Assembly: GCF_001668625.1 (NCBI RefSeq)
Contig: NZ_LZLJ01000060.1
Location: 62,001-126,000, forward strand
Direction of reading: 5' to 3'
Origin: Mycobacterium sp. 1274756.6
Lineage (GTDB): Bacteria; Actinomycetota; Actinomycetes; Mycobacteriales; Mycobacteriaceae
DNA length: 64,000 bases
The position numbers were made by a program, and so were the translations under genes. Of this stretch, positions 9,601-17,200 are shown piece after piece. Each line of letters opens with the position of its first letter. The stretch's first letter is position 1. Under the pieces are notes generated by a model that was not told where the DNA came from, searched no databases, and saw nothing but the letters and a program-made list of their open reading frames with translations.

Positions 9601-9967
9601 CCACGATTTCATGGTGGTCGCCCCATACAACGACCAAGTGCGCGCAATCCGCGAGCGACTCAACGCCGATGCGGCCACGCGCGGCGTCCCGGTCGGCACC
9701 GTCGACAAGTTCCAAGGCCGTGAGGCGGCAGTGGTGTTTTTCTCCATGACGACCTCCACCGGCGCGGAGTTGCCGCGCGGCGTGGAGTTCCTCTTCTCGC
9801 GCAACAGACTCAATGTCGCAATCAGCCGGGCACGGTGTCTGGCGTATCTGGTGTGCACCGAGGAGTTGTTGAACACGCGGGCGCGCGATGTTGAAGACAT
9901 GCGGTTGATTGCGACGCTGAATGCGGTCGTCGAGTATGCGTTGAGCCAAACCGGGGAGCGCGATTAG
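6602..9967 (+). CDS. TM0106-type RecB-like nuclease fused to UPF1-like helicase
   Basis: This is a 1121-residue two-part enzyme. The N-terminal part (to ~residue 230) is RecB/Cas4-like and ends with a Cys cluster, HCDFCEFRPVC, at about 213-223. An RNase H-like segment starts at LDFEGHPFW near residue 323. The C-terminal half is a superfamily 1 helicase of the UPF1 type: Walker A QGPPGTGKT near 736, Walker B LLVDEAGQLS near 848, then QTRRMHP, TVDKFQGREAAVV and RNRLNVAISRAR. Such proteins are predicted DNA or RNA unwinding nucleases; a specific role is not known. The ATG has a GGAG ribosome binding site 8-11 bases before it. Transcribed towards the broken NERD helicase gene. Confidence 0.85.
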   Translation: MSADRLLTPSKITAWLDCPHYLTLRHEVDAGTRTEPQSTFGAFAQLLVNKGLGHEDQCLAEYRAQGKSVLPVPEKRPDESFEAWVGRVGNPLDGRYDVVYQMPFIHDGVRGVADFLERVIDGDGCVSYEPVDAKLARAEAKPGHVLQLCFYADAIASLTGARPKHIHLWLGSGERESLRADDFAPYWRRLRTQLVTVLAAGPGADTVPRPNAHCDFCEFRPVCDQHWREHKVLDLVAGIRRPEVTTLEDAGTLTMAQLAALSEPVDGLRPLRIERLAGQAALQVQAAAQPDDPPPFTMIAPGEDPTWGRGFEQLPYPDAGDVFLDFEGHPFWRVETGLFFLFGLLERGDDGAWSYRSWWAHDLDAEADAVASLIDYLHQRRERFPAMHVYHYNHTERSQLVSLSQKHGVAQDKLVELIETGMFIDLLVVARNAIQVGTESYGLKSLERLTDFQRSHAIDKGAGAVLAYEHYMADGDQADLDRIEVYNEDDVRATMALRDWLVEQRPAGSPWRDAYLEPEPELPELDERIAELHTFDVHTPQYLLGDLLGYWLREWLVYRERTKARLDDESSNLFDDQDALDELRFVGAIEKQGKQRYPAMRFSYPRQEAGDFRGDRLSVWFLASDANLLNPSVRDLDAGTGTVDLVWNNKAQEAGVLPKRVVLKSWVSTATKLAALSDFADRLLASGDINSATWALLNRETPRFTDGGGPAAGAFTDDLDDMTRWVTKLDSSYAAVQGPPGTGKTYSAAHLIHALVTANPGRRVGITATTHLAIDNVLEETVAVFAANGDADSLRAVRRVSSEPANPLPGVTYAMSNPDSADKGFNVVAGTTWLFASKEMQKAAVDVLLVDEAGQLSLADALAASCAASNLVLLGDPLQLPQVAQADHPRNSGRSVLEHVLDGNVTIPDDRGVFLSQTRRMHPDVCNFVSAEIYDGRLTSHPDCARQSTVAGTGLRWLRAEHQGNSTASPEEAELIAAEITRLIGTPWTDQAGIEKPLTVHDFMVVAPYNDQVRAIRERLNADAATRGVPVGTVDKFQGREAAVVFFSMTTSTGAELPRGVEFLFSRNRLNVAISRARCLAYLVCTEELLNTRARDVEDMRLIATLNAVVEYALSQTGERD

Positions 9968-10087
9968 AGGTAACCAAGCCAGGGCCGCCCTGCGAGGCAG
10001 CAATCGAAACGCCCTGTGCGGTTCATTGCGGCGTTGAACCGATCGTTGCCGGCGGCTTGGGATCGGACTGATCGGCCCTGGATCGCC

Positions 10088-11746
10088 CTAATGAGTTGGC
10101 GCGTCGACAATGCCCAGTTTGCGCGCCAGGGCGGGTCCGCCGACCTCAGCGATGAAGGTTGGGTCACCGCAAACAACCAGCCGGTCACGCGCCCGCGACA
10201 GCCCGACGTAGAGACGCTCACGCGCCCGCTCGACCGGGCCCTTGGAGTCCACGACGAGCACCACGGCCCGGCGCTCGAGGCCTTTGAAGCCGAGGACATG
10301 GCCGTAGAAGACCTGCTCGACGTCCCAGAAGCTGTCCCAGTAGGCGTCGTTGCCTTCGGCCTGCCGGGCCTTCTGCTCGGGGTGGCGGCTGCCGGTAGCC
10401 AGCAACGCGATGTCCTCGGGCCGCCAACCCTCATCCAGCAGTGCTTCCACTTGATCGTCGCCGGCGTCCATCGCCTCGTCGGCGCTGCACGCCACGAACG
10501 TCACCTCCGCGCCGTCGGCGCCGAGGAAGCGGATCGGGTGGTCGACCAGCGGCTGGAAGGTGGTGGCGATCTGGCGGGTGTTGCGCAGGTTGCGGTCGAG
10601 CACCAGCGACACCAGCGGGACCGGCGGGATGCCTTGTCGGTCGAAGACCCGCTGGCCCTCATCGCTGAACACGAACAACCCGCCGTCTTCCGGGTCGCGG
10701 AGCGCGGTGATCAGCGGATCCCACCAGGTGTCGGCGAAGTCCTGGGCCTCATCGACCACGACCGCGTCGAAACGCTGCCCCTCAGGCAGGTCCTCGGCCA
10801 GCTCGGCCATCTGGCGGGGCAGATCGCGTTCCCAGAACACCGGTTCGGCCACCGACCCGTCCGGGGCATCCGGGGCGCCCCACTGTGCGCCGAGGCCGTG
10901 GAATTCCCCGACGTAGGCGGGGCGTTGGCGTCGCGGCCAGTTCGCGGTGATGCGTTTGAGGTAGGAGGCCAGCCCCCGGGAGTAGCACAGGAGCGCGACT
11001 CGTTGGCCGGCGTCGGCGAGCCGGCGGGCCTGCGCCATCGCGAGGAAGGTCTTGCCGCTGCCGGCGCTGCCGCGTACCTGCACCCGGTTGAGTAACCGAA
11101 TGGCTCCCAAGATGACGGCCTGCTCTTCGGTCAGCGCGTCGGCGGTGTCGTCGTTGGCCAGGGCGCGCGCGACCACGTCGCGTTGCGGCAGCCCCCGCCC
11201 GCCGAGCGTGGTGCGCAGCTGGTCGATGCCGGTGGCATCCAGCAGCGGGCGATCCAGCTCCTGGTCGATGAGCACCTGCCGCAGCCGCGACACCAGCTGC
11301 GGTAGCTCGGTGCGGTCGATGACCTTCCAGCGCGGGCAGTCCGGGAGCGCGAACTCGTCGGACAGTTCGGTATGCGGTAACACCACCACGTGATCCCAGC
11401 GCAGCCGCCGAACGGTCCAGCGCGGATCGCCCTCGACGAATCTGCGCAGTGCATAGCAGGCCTCGCGAGCTTGGCGGACGGGTTCGATGCGGTACTCGGT
11501 GCCGCGGCGGCGCTACCACCATCCGGTGCCGTCATGCCAGACGTCGCCGCCCTTGACCTCCAGGCAGACGATGCCCGCGCCTTCGATGGCGACGACGAAG
11601 TCGATCTCGTGGTCTTTGAGGTGATCGGTGACCCGCTGGCCGGCGATGATCAGGTCGTGCTCGCCCAACTGGGCGAGCAGGGCGTCGTGGACGTGGCGTT
11701 CGGCGCCGCTGCCGAAGCGGGGGTTGCCGGGGAGGGTGGTGGGCAT
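10088..11746 (-). pseudogene. NERD-domain/UvrD-type helicase, split by an in-frame TAG
   Basis: The frame from ATG 11746 encodes a NERD nuclease-like domain (HEIDFVVAIEGAGIVCLEVK) and stops at TAG 11515-11513 after GTGWW. The same frame continues without any shift: RRRGTEYRIEPVRQAREA and then a full superfamily 1 helicase down to 10088 (Walker A VRGSAGSGKT, Walker B VVVDEAQDFAD, and RERLYVGLSRARDRL). Read through, the product would be about 552 residues, the usual size and order of NERD helicases, and the WW-x-RRRGTEYRIEPVRQA stretch is the normal end of a NERD domain. The simplest explanation is a CAG-to-TAG (Gln-to-stop) change. A GTG at 11389 could start a 433-residue helicase without NERD. 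Read-through or a sequencing error cannot be excluded. Confidence 0.85.
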
Positions 11747-12052
11747 GGGTTCAGGGTGACATGGGGGTGGGACAGGGAGGTGAATTTGAGCGGGGCACTC
11801 AGCGTCTTGAGTTCGATGGCGTCGACTTGCAAAGCACTGCCGCGGTTAAGCAATAACGAAAATCTTCGATGTCCCTGGCTTGGCAGCGTTGCGGGTGTCC
11901 GCAACGCGGCGGCGACCCTGCAGCAAGTGGCGTCCAAGGAGATCGGGGCTCCTGGCTCCCTCAGATCCTCCCGTACCTGTCGGGGAGTGGGGTTATTGTC
12001 GAGGTCTCGGGCAGTACTTAAGCCTCAAAAATGATGAGCGAGGTGATTCGCC
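11747..12052. other. Intergenic region upstream of two divergent genes, with a strong hairpin
   Basis: 306 bp between the NERD-helicase start and the next plus-strand gene. No gene is seen in it. It contains the hairpin at 11886-11907. Near the plus-strand gene, two ATG codons at 12031 and 12034 are in the wrong frame; a GCGAGGTG stretch at 12038-12045 serves as ribosome binding site for GTG 12053. Confidence 0.5.
11886..11907. repeat. 9 bp perfect inverted repeat (hairpin)
   Basis: GCGTTGCGG and CCGCAACGC form a perfect 9 bp stem around a GTGT loop. It lies about 145 bp upstream of the GTG start at 12053 and the same distance from the NERD-helicase start. No T-run follows, so it is not a classical terminator. 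It may be an operator or RNA structure. Confidence 0.55.
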
Positions 12053-13084
12053 GTGGCTGACGCTTCGGCTGCATTTTTGGACAGTCTGTTCCAAAAGATG
12101 ATGATCGACCAGGAGTGGTCGGTGCGGCGCCCGAACGGGTTTACCTGGTGGGGGTATCGGCTGGCCCAACACGTGGAAGTCGATCCTCCAGTTTCCCACC
12201 ACGGGGTGGAAACCTCTACCGTCCGGGTCTGGACCGATGTGGTCCGGGATATCGATCCGTCGTCTGATCCCACCGAGGTCCTTGGTGCATTCAATATGCA
12301 ACAGACCATGGGCGCTTACGTTTGGAATCAAGACGCGGGCACCATCAGCGAGTGCTGCACCGCATTCGTAGCCGAAGACAATGTCGGGCACATCGCGAAT
12401 CTGATGACGATGGCGGCGACGCTGCAGAACGCCAGCGCGCACACGCGGGCACACACGCTTGCCGAAATATGCGGAGGTATTCCGAATACTTCCGGTCATC
12501 CGGAACATGGCGAGCGTCCGACGATGGATGATCTGCTCAATGTTCCCGAGCAGGTGATCATTCCGGCAGGCCAGCAACCGTCGAAGTTCGCCGGGCCGGC
12601 GATGGAGAACCTGCTGGACTTTCTGACCCGTAACGGGATCGTGGGCAACACGTCGCAGACTGCACTGAACTGCGCCGTGCCTTTCGCCGACCCGGACACG
12701 GCAGCAGCGATGTTTGCTGCAGCGCTGTCCGGCAGCGACGACGGACCGCCGATGTCGCGCATCGAGCTGCTCGCGGACGTTTCCCACCCTGGTGTCGGCA
12801 ACGGGTTGCTGGTTTTGATGTGGCTGCCGGTCTCCGATGAGCGGGAGACGATCAGACGGGTCGCTAATGCGCTCAACCGAAGTGAAGCGGCCGGGGAGTC
12901 TTTGACCCCACTGCTGGGCGCTTGGTGCCCCGCCCCCACTGATAAAGAGGGCCGCCGCTTGGCCTACTGCAGTTTCATTCCGAACCTGTTCGCCAGACAC
13001 GGCGTCATCGGCGACCAAATTCTCTATCTGCGGAACCGTTCGGCGTACGCAGCAGAGTGGTTCGCCGCCCACCTTGCTGGCTAG
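12053..13084 (+). CDS. Hypothetical protein, 343 residues
   Basis: I do not recognise this protein. The start is GTG 12053, placed by a GCGAGGTG ribosome binding site. It begins ADASAAFLDSLFQKMMIDQE and has a tryptophan-rich N-terminal part (WSVRRPNGFTWWGYRLAQ). A middle segment carries many His and Cys residues, and the C-terminal half is mixed alpha/beta. No membrane segment, signal peptide or catalytic motif is obvious. The N-terminal part resembles the alpha/beta type found in mycobacterial proteins related to type III secretion chaperone folds, but this is only an impression. Codon use is less GC-biased than in the flanking helicases. Confidence 0.6.
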   Translation: MADASAAFLDSLFQKMMIDQEWSVRRPNGFTWWGYRLAQHVEVDPPVSHHGVETSTVRVWTDVVRDIDPSSDPTEVLGAFNMQQTMGAYVWNQDAGTISECCTAFVAEDNVGHIANLMTMAATLQNASAHTRAHTLAEICGGIPNTSGHPEHGERPTMDDLLNVPEQVIIPAGQQPSKFAGPAMENLLDFLTRNGIVGNTSQTALNCAVPFADPDTAAAMFAAALSGSDDGPPMSRIELLADVSHPGVGNGLLVLMWLPVSDERETIRRVANALNRSEAAGESLTPLLGAWCPAPTDKEGRRLAYCSFIPNLFARHGVIGDQILYLRNRSAYAAEWFAAHLAG

Positions 13085-13294
13085 TCGAGGTCGATAAGCG
13101 GTGTGCAGGTGCCGGATCGTTCGCTGACTCCGCCGAGGGTAGAGCGTAGCCATACTGCCCGCGCCAACTGTGGCTATCTAAACACTGTGGATCTGAGCCG
13201 CTAAACTCGGCGGTCCTCACCGGTAATATTCGACCACACTGGTCACTAGTTAGTCATCGCCGTATCCAAATTTGACATCGGAGAAAGGATAGAC

Positions 13295-13744
13295 ATGGAC
13301 CTCGTCTACCACGTCCATCGAGACCACAATGGTCCCATCGTGGTCTTCGCTGAGCGCGGGCGGGCCGAGTACATCTGGTCAATACATCGGGCGATCAACG
13401 AGTCCGAAACGTGGGGTCAGTTTCGTGCAGCGCTGCCCACAGGGGAATGGGAAAGTCACTTCCTGCCACACTTTGAGGACTGGGAGGAAGAAGTCCCAGC
13501 TGACGATGAGCCATTCAATTCGGGAGACGTTCCCGGGTACGACGATGGGGACTACCCAGGGTGGCCAGCACAAGAACAACTTGACTGGTTTCCCAAGCAG
13601 CTGATCGAGAAGTACGCTGGCAGAAAGGCGAATTCAGTCCATAGCGGCGAGTTCCTCGAACTGCCCGGCGAGCGGGCCGATGAAATTGCCGCCGAACTAC
13701 GAGCTATGGGGCATACCGTCGAACGCACCGACCAGGATCTGTAG
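13295..13744 (+). CDS. Hypothetical acidic protein, 149 residues
   Basis: Not assigned to a family. A clear GGAGAAAGG ribosome binding site at about 13279-13288 precedes the ATG. The protein starts MDLVYHVHRDHNGPIVVFAE. The centre is very acidic (EDWEEEVPADDEPF) and rich in Gly, Pro and Asp (GYDDGDYPGWPAQEQ). The C-terminal helix AAELRAMGHTVERT is typical of a small alpha/beta fold. GC content is lower (about 55%) than in most neighbours, which suggests foreign origin. Confidence 0.55.
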   Translation: MDLVYHVHRDHNGPIVVFAERGRAEYIWSIHRAINESETWGQFRAALPTGEWESHFLPHFEDWEEEVPADDEPFNSGDVPGYDDGDYPGWPAQEQLDWFPKQLIEKYAGRKANSVHSGEFLELPGERADEIAAELRAMGHTVERTDQDL

Positions 13745-14206
13745 CTGGCGCCCCGATGACTGTCCAGGCGTGTTGTTGAGCCGCAACCGGATTCGCCACC
13801 GGGCCGGGAGATTGGCCGAACGGAACCTCGCTCGCTGGATCAGTCGTGATCACCGCTGCAGCGCCATGGGCGACCTCTTCGACAGTCGGTGGCACGGTCA
13901 CAGGCCAGTAGCGACCACGGCCTCGCCGCTACCCGACAACTGCGGCCTGCCCGAATCAAGTTCCCAAGCCGGCGAACGGAAGCCTCATCGAGGCCGCACA
14001 CCGATCTGACCCTCCTCGCGGTAGCTGCCGTTCAGATCGGGCAATAGCCCGGATCGTGGCGCCGCATCGTTGATTGGTTCGGACTGCATGAGCGCCGCGG
14101 TCTGACATCGACAGCAGGTTAGCGTTTGGTCTTCTCGAACCCCGAAGGTAACTCTCGCTGGCGGAGAGCTAGACGCCCTTGTCATTAAAACTTCGTTCCT
14201 AGACAG
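13745..14206. other. 462 bp intergenic region without a gene
   Basis: The open frames here are short and lack the codon bias of the neighbours. No RNA gene or insertion-sequence end was recognised. The region may hold the 3' ends of the convergent transcripts from 13295-13744 and 14207-17151. The AT-richer stretch at 14180-14206 (CATTAAAACTTCG) lies just past the stop of the minus-strand operon. Confidence 0.5.
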
Positions 14207-14584
14207 TCAAGACTCTGACGTTTTGAGTCCTTCCCTGAAGCATGCCAGCTGCACCGCGGCGCACTGCGCTCGCACCTCTGCAACCGTCGGTGACAGTTGG
14301 TATGCGTGCTGATGACAAAAGCCCGTCAGCTGGTGCCAGGCATCGATAAGGACCCCGCCGGCGGGTGTGGTGTCGAGGGATTTAAGTACCGCCAGCTTCG
14401 CTTTCGTCGTCCCCTCCACCGCCGCGACATCACACAGCAGTGCGCAGCGAACATCGATCAGCTCCTCCACCGCCTGACGTGCGAGGAATGCGGCCAGACG
14501 CGCCGAGTTGCCGACCGCCGCCTTGTTCGGGCGGTCGAGAAGCGCACCTGCGTGCGCGAGCAGTCGTTCGGCTGCGGTACTCAC
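14207..14584 (-). CDS. Small helical partner of the Rad50-like ATPase
   Basis: This is a 125-residue protein with a start at GTG 14584, which overlaps the ATPase stop codon by 4 bp (GTGA). The longer open frame upstream is an antisense-type shadow of the ATPase. The sequence is almost all alpha-helical (AAERLLAHAGALLDRP, LAAFLARQAVEELIDV) with a conserved-looking WHQLTGFCHQHAYQLSPT block. No nuclease or HEPN Rx4-6H motif is evident. Tight coupling to the ATPase gene suggests that the two proteins form a complex. Function unknown. Confidence 0.68.
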   Translation of the reverse strand: MSTAAERLLAHAGALLDRPNKAAVGNSARLAAFLARQAVEELIDVRCALLCDVAAVEGTTKAKLAVLKSLDTTPAGGVLIDAWHQLTGFCHQHAYQLSPTVAEVRAQCAAVQLACFREGLKTSES

Positions 14585-17151
14585 CGGTTCTCCACGATGT
14601 CGCGGACCGTGTTCCGCAGATCCGCGATAGTGCCGGCATCGAGCAAGGCGCCGTTGTGAACCCCCGAGGCGCAGATTGCCATTGTCGGAAAACGGTGGAC
14701 ACGGTACGACTTCCAGCCGGACAAATCCGCCGAGGAATCTCCGGTGAGGGCGAGCGCCACCCGCCTTTGAGTCGTCCTCGCCTCCTGCCACGCCGCCTCG
14801 GACTCGTGGTAGGCGGCGCCCGATTTGGCTCGGTCGCTGAAGAAACGTTGGTGCGCTGCGGCCTCGACCGCCATCCGGAATAGGCCAGGCGTCGCCCTCC
14901 GCTTGATCAGATCGTCCATGCCCTCATCGCGGATCACCGCTTCGGCATCGGCGACGTATCGGTCTGCCGGCAGGTCGTTCTCCTTCACCACAACGACAGA
15001 CCCCTGCTCGCGAGTGACGTCGAGCAACTGCGCGGGCACCGAGCGAGCACGGATAGCCGCCGGCAGTCGATCGTCATGGGAGAAGACAATCACTTGACGG
15101 GTCTTCGCCAGCTCGACCAGCACGTCAAGAAACCCGCCGATCTTCGCCGGGTCCATCGCCTGGATCGGGTCATCAAGCACGATGAACCGAAACGGGCTCG
15201 CCGGAGTAGTCGCGCGTGGGATGAACAGTGCTAACGCGAGTGCGTGCAGCTCGCCCTGGCTCATCACCGATAGAGCTCCTGTAGGCACCCCGTCCACGGA
15301 CCCATCGATGACCGCGCGACGACGGGTGGCCGATCCCTCCAAGGTGATGCCGCCGAGGTCGACGTTGCTCTCGTGCCGCATGCGGCCCCAAATCTGCTGG
15401 GCCTGGTCGACCATCGGGGCGAGACGGCGCTTCCGGAGCGTGTCGGAATTGGCGCGCAACCACGTCAACGCCGCTTTTACTGTGTTCAGACGATCGTCGT
15501 CTTTCCGCGCCGACCTCTCCAATTCAATCCACGATGCGATCGCCCCGGCGATCGGCGCCCAGGCGTCTTCCAACTCGGTGGCACGCTGGGCTGCCTCGTC
15601 CCGCAGCGCAGCCGCGGCTTCCGCCAGATCCGACGCGGCTACCTCGACGTGGGTCGGCAGATCGGACAGGTTGTCCGGCGCGGCCTGCGCCCTTGTTAAT
15701 GCGTCATTGAAGACGGGCAGCGAGGCCAGGTCGATACCTTCGATCGGCTGCTGGCTCATGGTGGTTCCGAAGAAACCGTCAGCAGCCGAGCGAGCGCGCG
15801 CCAACCGTCGGGCCGCGACCTGGTGTTTGGCGGTGGTCACCTCGGACTCGTTGAGCCGTTCCTGTGCCGCCACCCGCCATGCGGCGTCGAATTGCCCGGT
15901 CTCGCAAACCGGGCACGGCCCGTCGCCGATGTCGGCATGCAGGTGCAGCGCCTCGCGCAACAGCAACGCGCGTGCCGCCATCGCCTTCACCGCGGAATCC
16001 GTCCCCGCCACATGGTCATCGATCGCTGCGCGCAGCTCATTCGCCACCTCGATGGCCTTCGCCAGGTTCGGGACGGCGAGCTCGGCCAGTCCCCGAAGTC
16101 GTGCGATGGCGCCCGCCTGGTCGGTGGTGGAGCCAAGCGTGGTCGCCGTGACCGCATCGAGGTCATAGGGCACACGGGCAGTGAGGTTTTTGACCTGCAA
16201 AGCACGCGGGTCGGCAGCGCGGTCCAGGGCGCGACGTAGCTGGGTCCGGCTGTCGTTGGCAGTCTTGCGTCGCGCACCCAGCTCCTTCTCGGCGTTTTTG
16301 AGCCGGGCGTCAGCGTCGGCGATCAAGTCGAGGCCGAGAAGGCGATTGAGCGCGTCGTATAGCGCTGACGGTGGATCCTCGAGTCGCCCGCCGAGCTCGT
16401 CGTACGACATGAGCGGGCGGTGTGTCTCCAACGCGTGATCCCAACCCAGCGCGGCGACCGGCGCACGTTTTTGCCCGCTGATCTGTGACCATCGTTGAGC
16501 GGCATCGAGCTCTGCACCTGCTTCCCAGTCGACGCCGACGGCGGCCGCGGAGCCGGCGCGGTCATCGTCGGGTTCCATGGCGAAGTCGATGGTGATCGCC
16601 GCCGGTTCACCCTCGTGGAGGTTGCGCCACGAGGCCTCCCAGTGTTTCGCCTTCTTGTTGGCCCACCGATAGCTGGAGCCGGTCAATGCGTACTCCAGCG
16701 CTTCGGCGAAGCTGGACTTTCCCGATCCGTTGCGGCCGCTAATCACCGTGATCCCGTAGTACGGGTTCAGCTCCAGGGTTGTGCGCGGGCCGATGCCGCG
16801 AAACCCCGACACTGTGATCGAACGCAGAAACGCGCGCAATGGTGCCGGGTCGTCGGTGGGCTCCGCCTCGGGGCGATTCGGTGCCGGAGCCTCGCCACCG
16901 AGCTGCTCGGCGAGTTCGTCGTCACCGTGCAGTGCCGCAACGACAAGGTAGGCAGCCTCTTCAGCCACTGCTTCGTCCGCGTCCAGGAGTTCCCAGACTT
17001 CCGGCTCGACCGAACCGCCAAGTTCTGCACCGTCCACCTTGACGCCCTTTCCCCGATGTACCGGCAGCTTTGCACACGGGTCCGACCAGCGGGGTGGCGC
17101 TCGGGTGTGTTGCCCTCGCTCATCCGCAACGCTGTCGGTGCAGGTCGGCAT
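14581..17151 (-). CDS. Rad50/SMC-like AAA ATPase with a CxxC hook
   Basis: This is an 856-residue ABC-type ATPase of the RecF/Rad50/SMC group. Walker A (ISGRNGSGKSSFAEALEYAL) lies near residue 138. A long helical middle carries CPVCETG near 412, in the position of the Rad50 zinc hook. The ABC signature SQGELHALALAL and Walker B FIVLDDPIQAMDP lie near 635-660, followed by a switch His, VIVFSHDDRL. The N-terminal 100 residues are acidic and unassigned. The ATG at 17151 has GGGTGGGGGAT upstream; starts down to GTG 17036 are possible. Such ATPases tether or remodel DNA ends, often with a nuclease partner; here the stop overlaps the small gene downstream. It is divergent from the HIT-PLD-helicase gene, 49 bp apart. 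Confidence 0.82.
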   Translation of the reverse strand: MPTCTDSVADERGQHTRAPPRWSDPCAKLPVHRGKGVKVDGAELGGSVEPEVWELLDADEAVAEEAAYLVVAALHGDDELAEQLGGEAPAPNRPEAEPTDDPAPLRAFLRSITVSGFRGIGPRTTLELNPYYGITVISGRNGSGKSSFAEALEYALTGSSYRWANKKAKHWEASWRNLHEGEPAAITIDFAMEPDDDRAGSAAAVGVDWEAGAELDAAQRWSQISGQKRAPVAALGWDHALETHRPLMSYDELGGRLEDPPSALYDALNRLLGLDLIADADARLKNAEKELGARRKTANDSRTQLRRALDRAADPRALQVKNLTARVPYDLDAVTATTLGSTTDQAGAIARLRGLAELAVPNLAKAIEVANELRAAIDDHVAGTDSAVKAMAARALLLREALHLHADIGDGPCPVCETGQFDAAWRVAAQERLNESEVTTAKHQVAARRLARARSAADGFFGTTMSQQPIEGIDLASLPVFNDALTRAQAAPDNLSDLPTHVEVAASDLAEAAAALRDEAAQRATELEDAWAPIAGAIASWIELERSARKDDDRLNTVKAALTWLRANSDTLRKRRLAPMVDQAQQIWGRMRHESNVDLGGITLEGSATRRRAVIDGSVDGVPTGALSVMSQGELHALALALFIPRATTPASPFRFIVLDDPIQAMDPAKIGGFLDVLVELAKTRQVIVFSHDDRLPAAIRARSVPAQLLDVTREQGSVVVVKENDLPADRYVADAEAVIRDEGMDDLIKRRATPGLFRMAVEAAAHQRFFSDRAKSGAAYHESEAAWQEARTTQRRVALALTGDSSADLSGWKSYRVHRFPTMAICASGVHNGALLDAGTIADLRNTVRDIVENR

Positions 17152-17200
17152 AATGCATTCATCCCCCACCCGGCGGCCAGACCCGACCCGAAAGCAAGTG

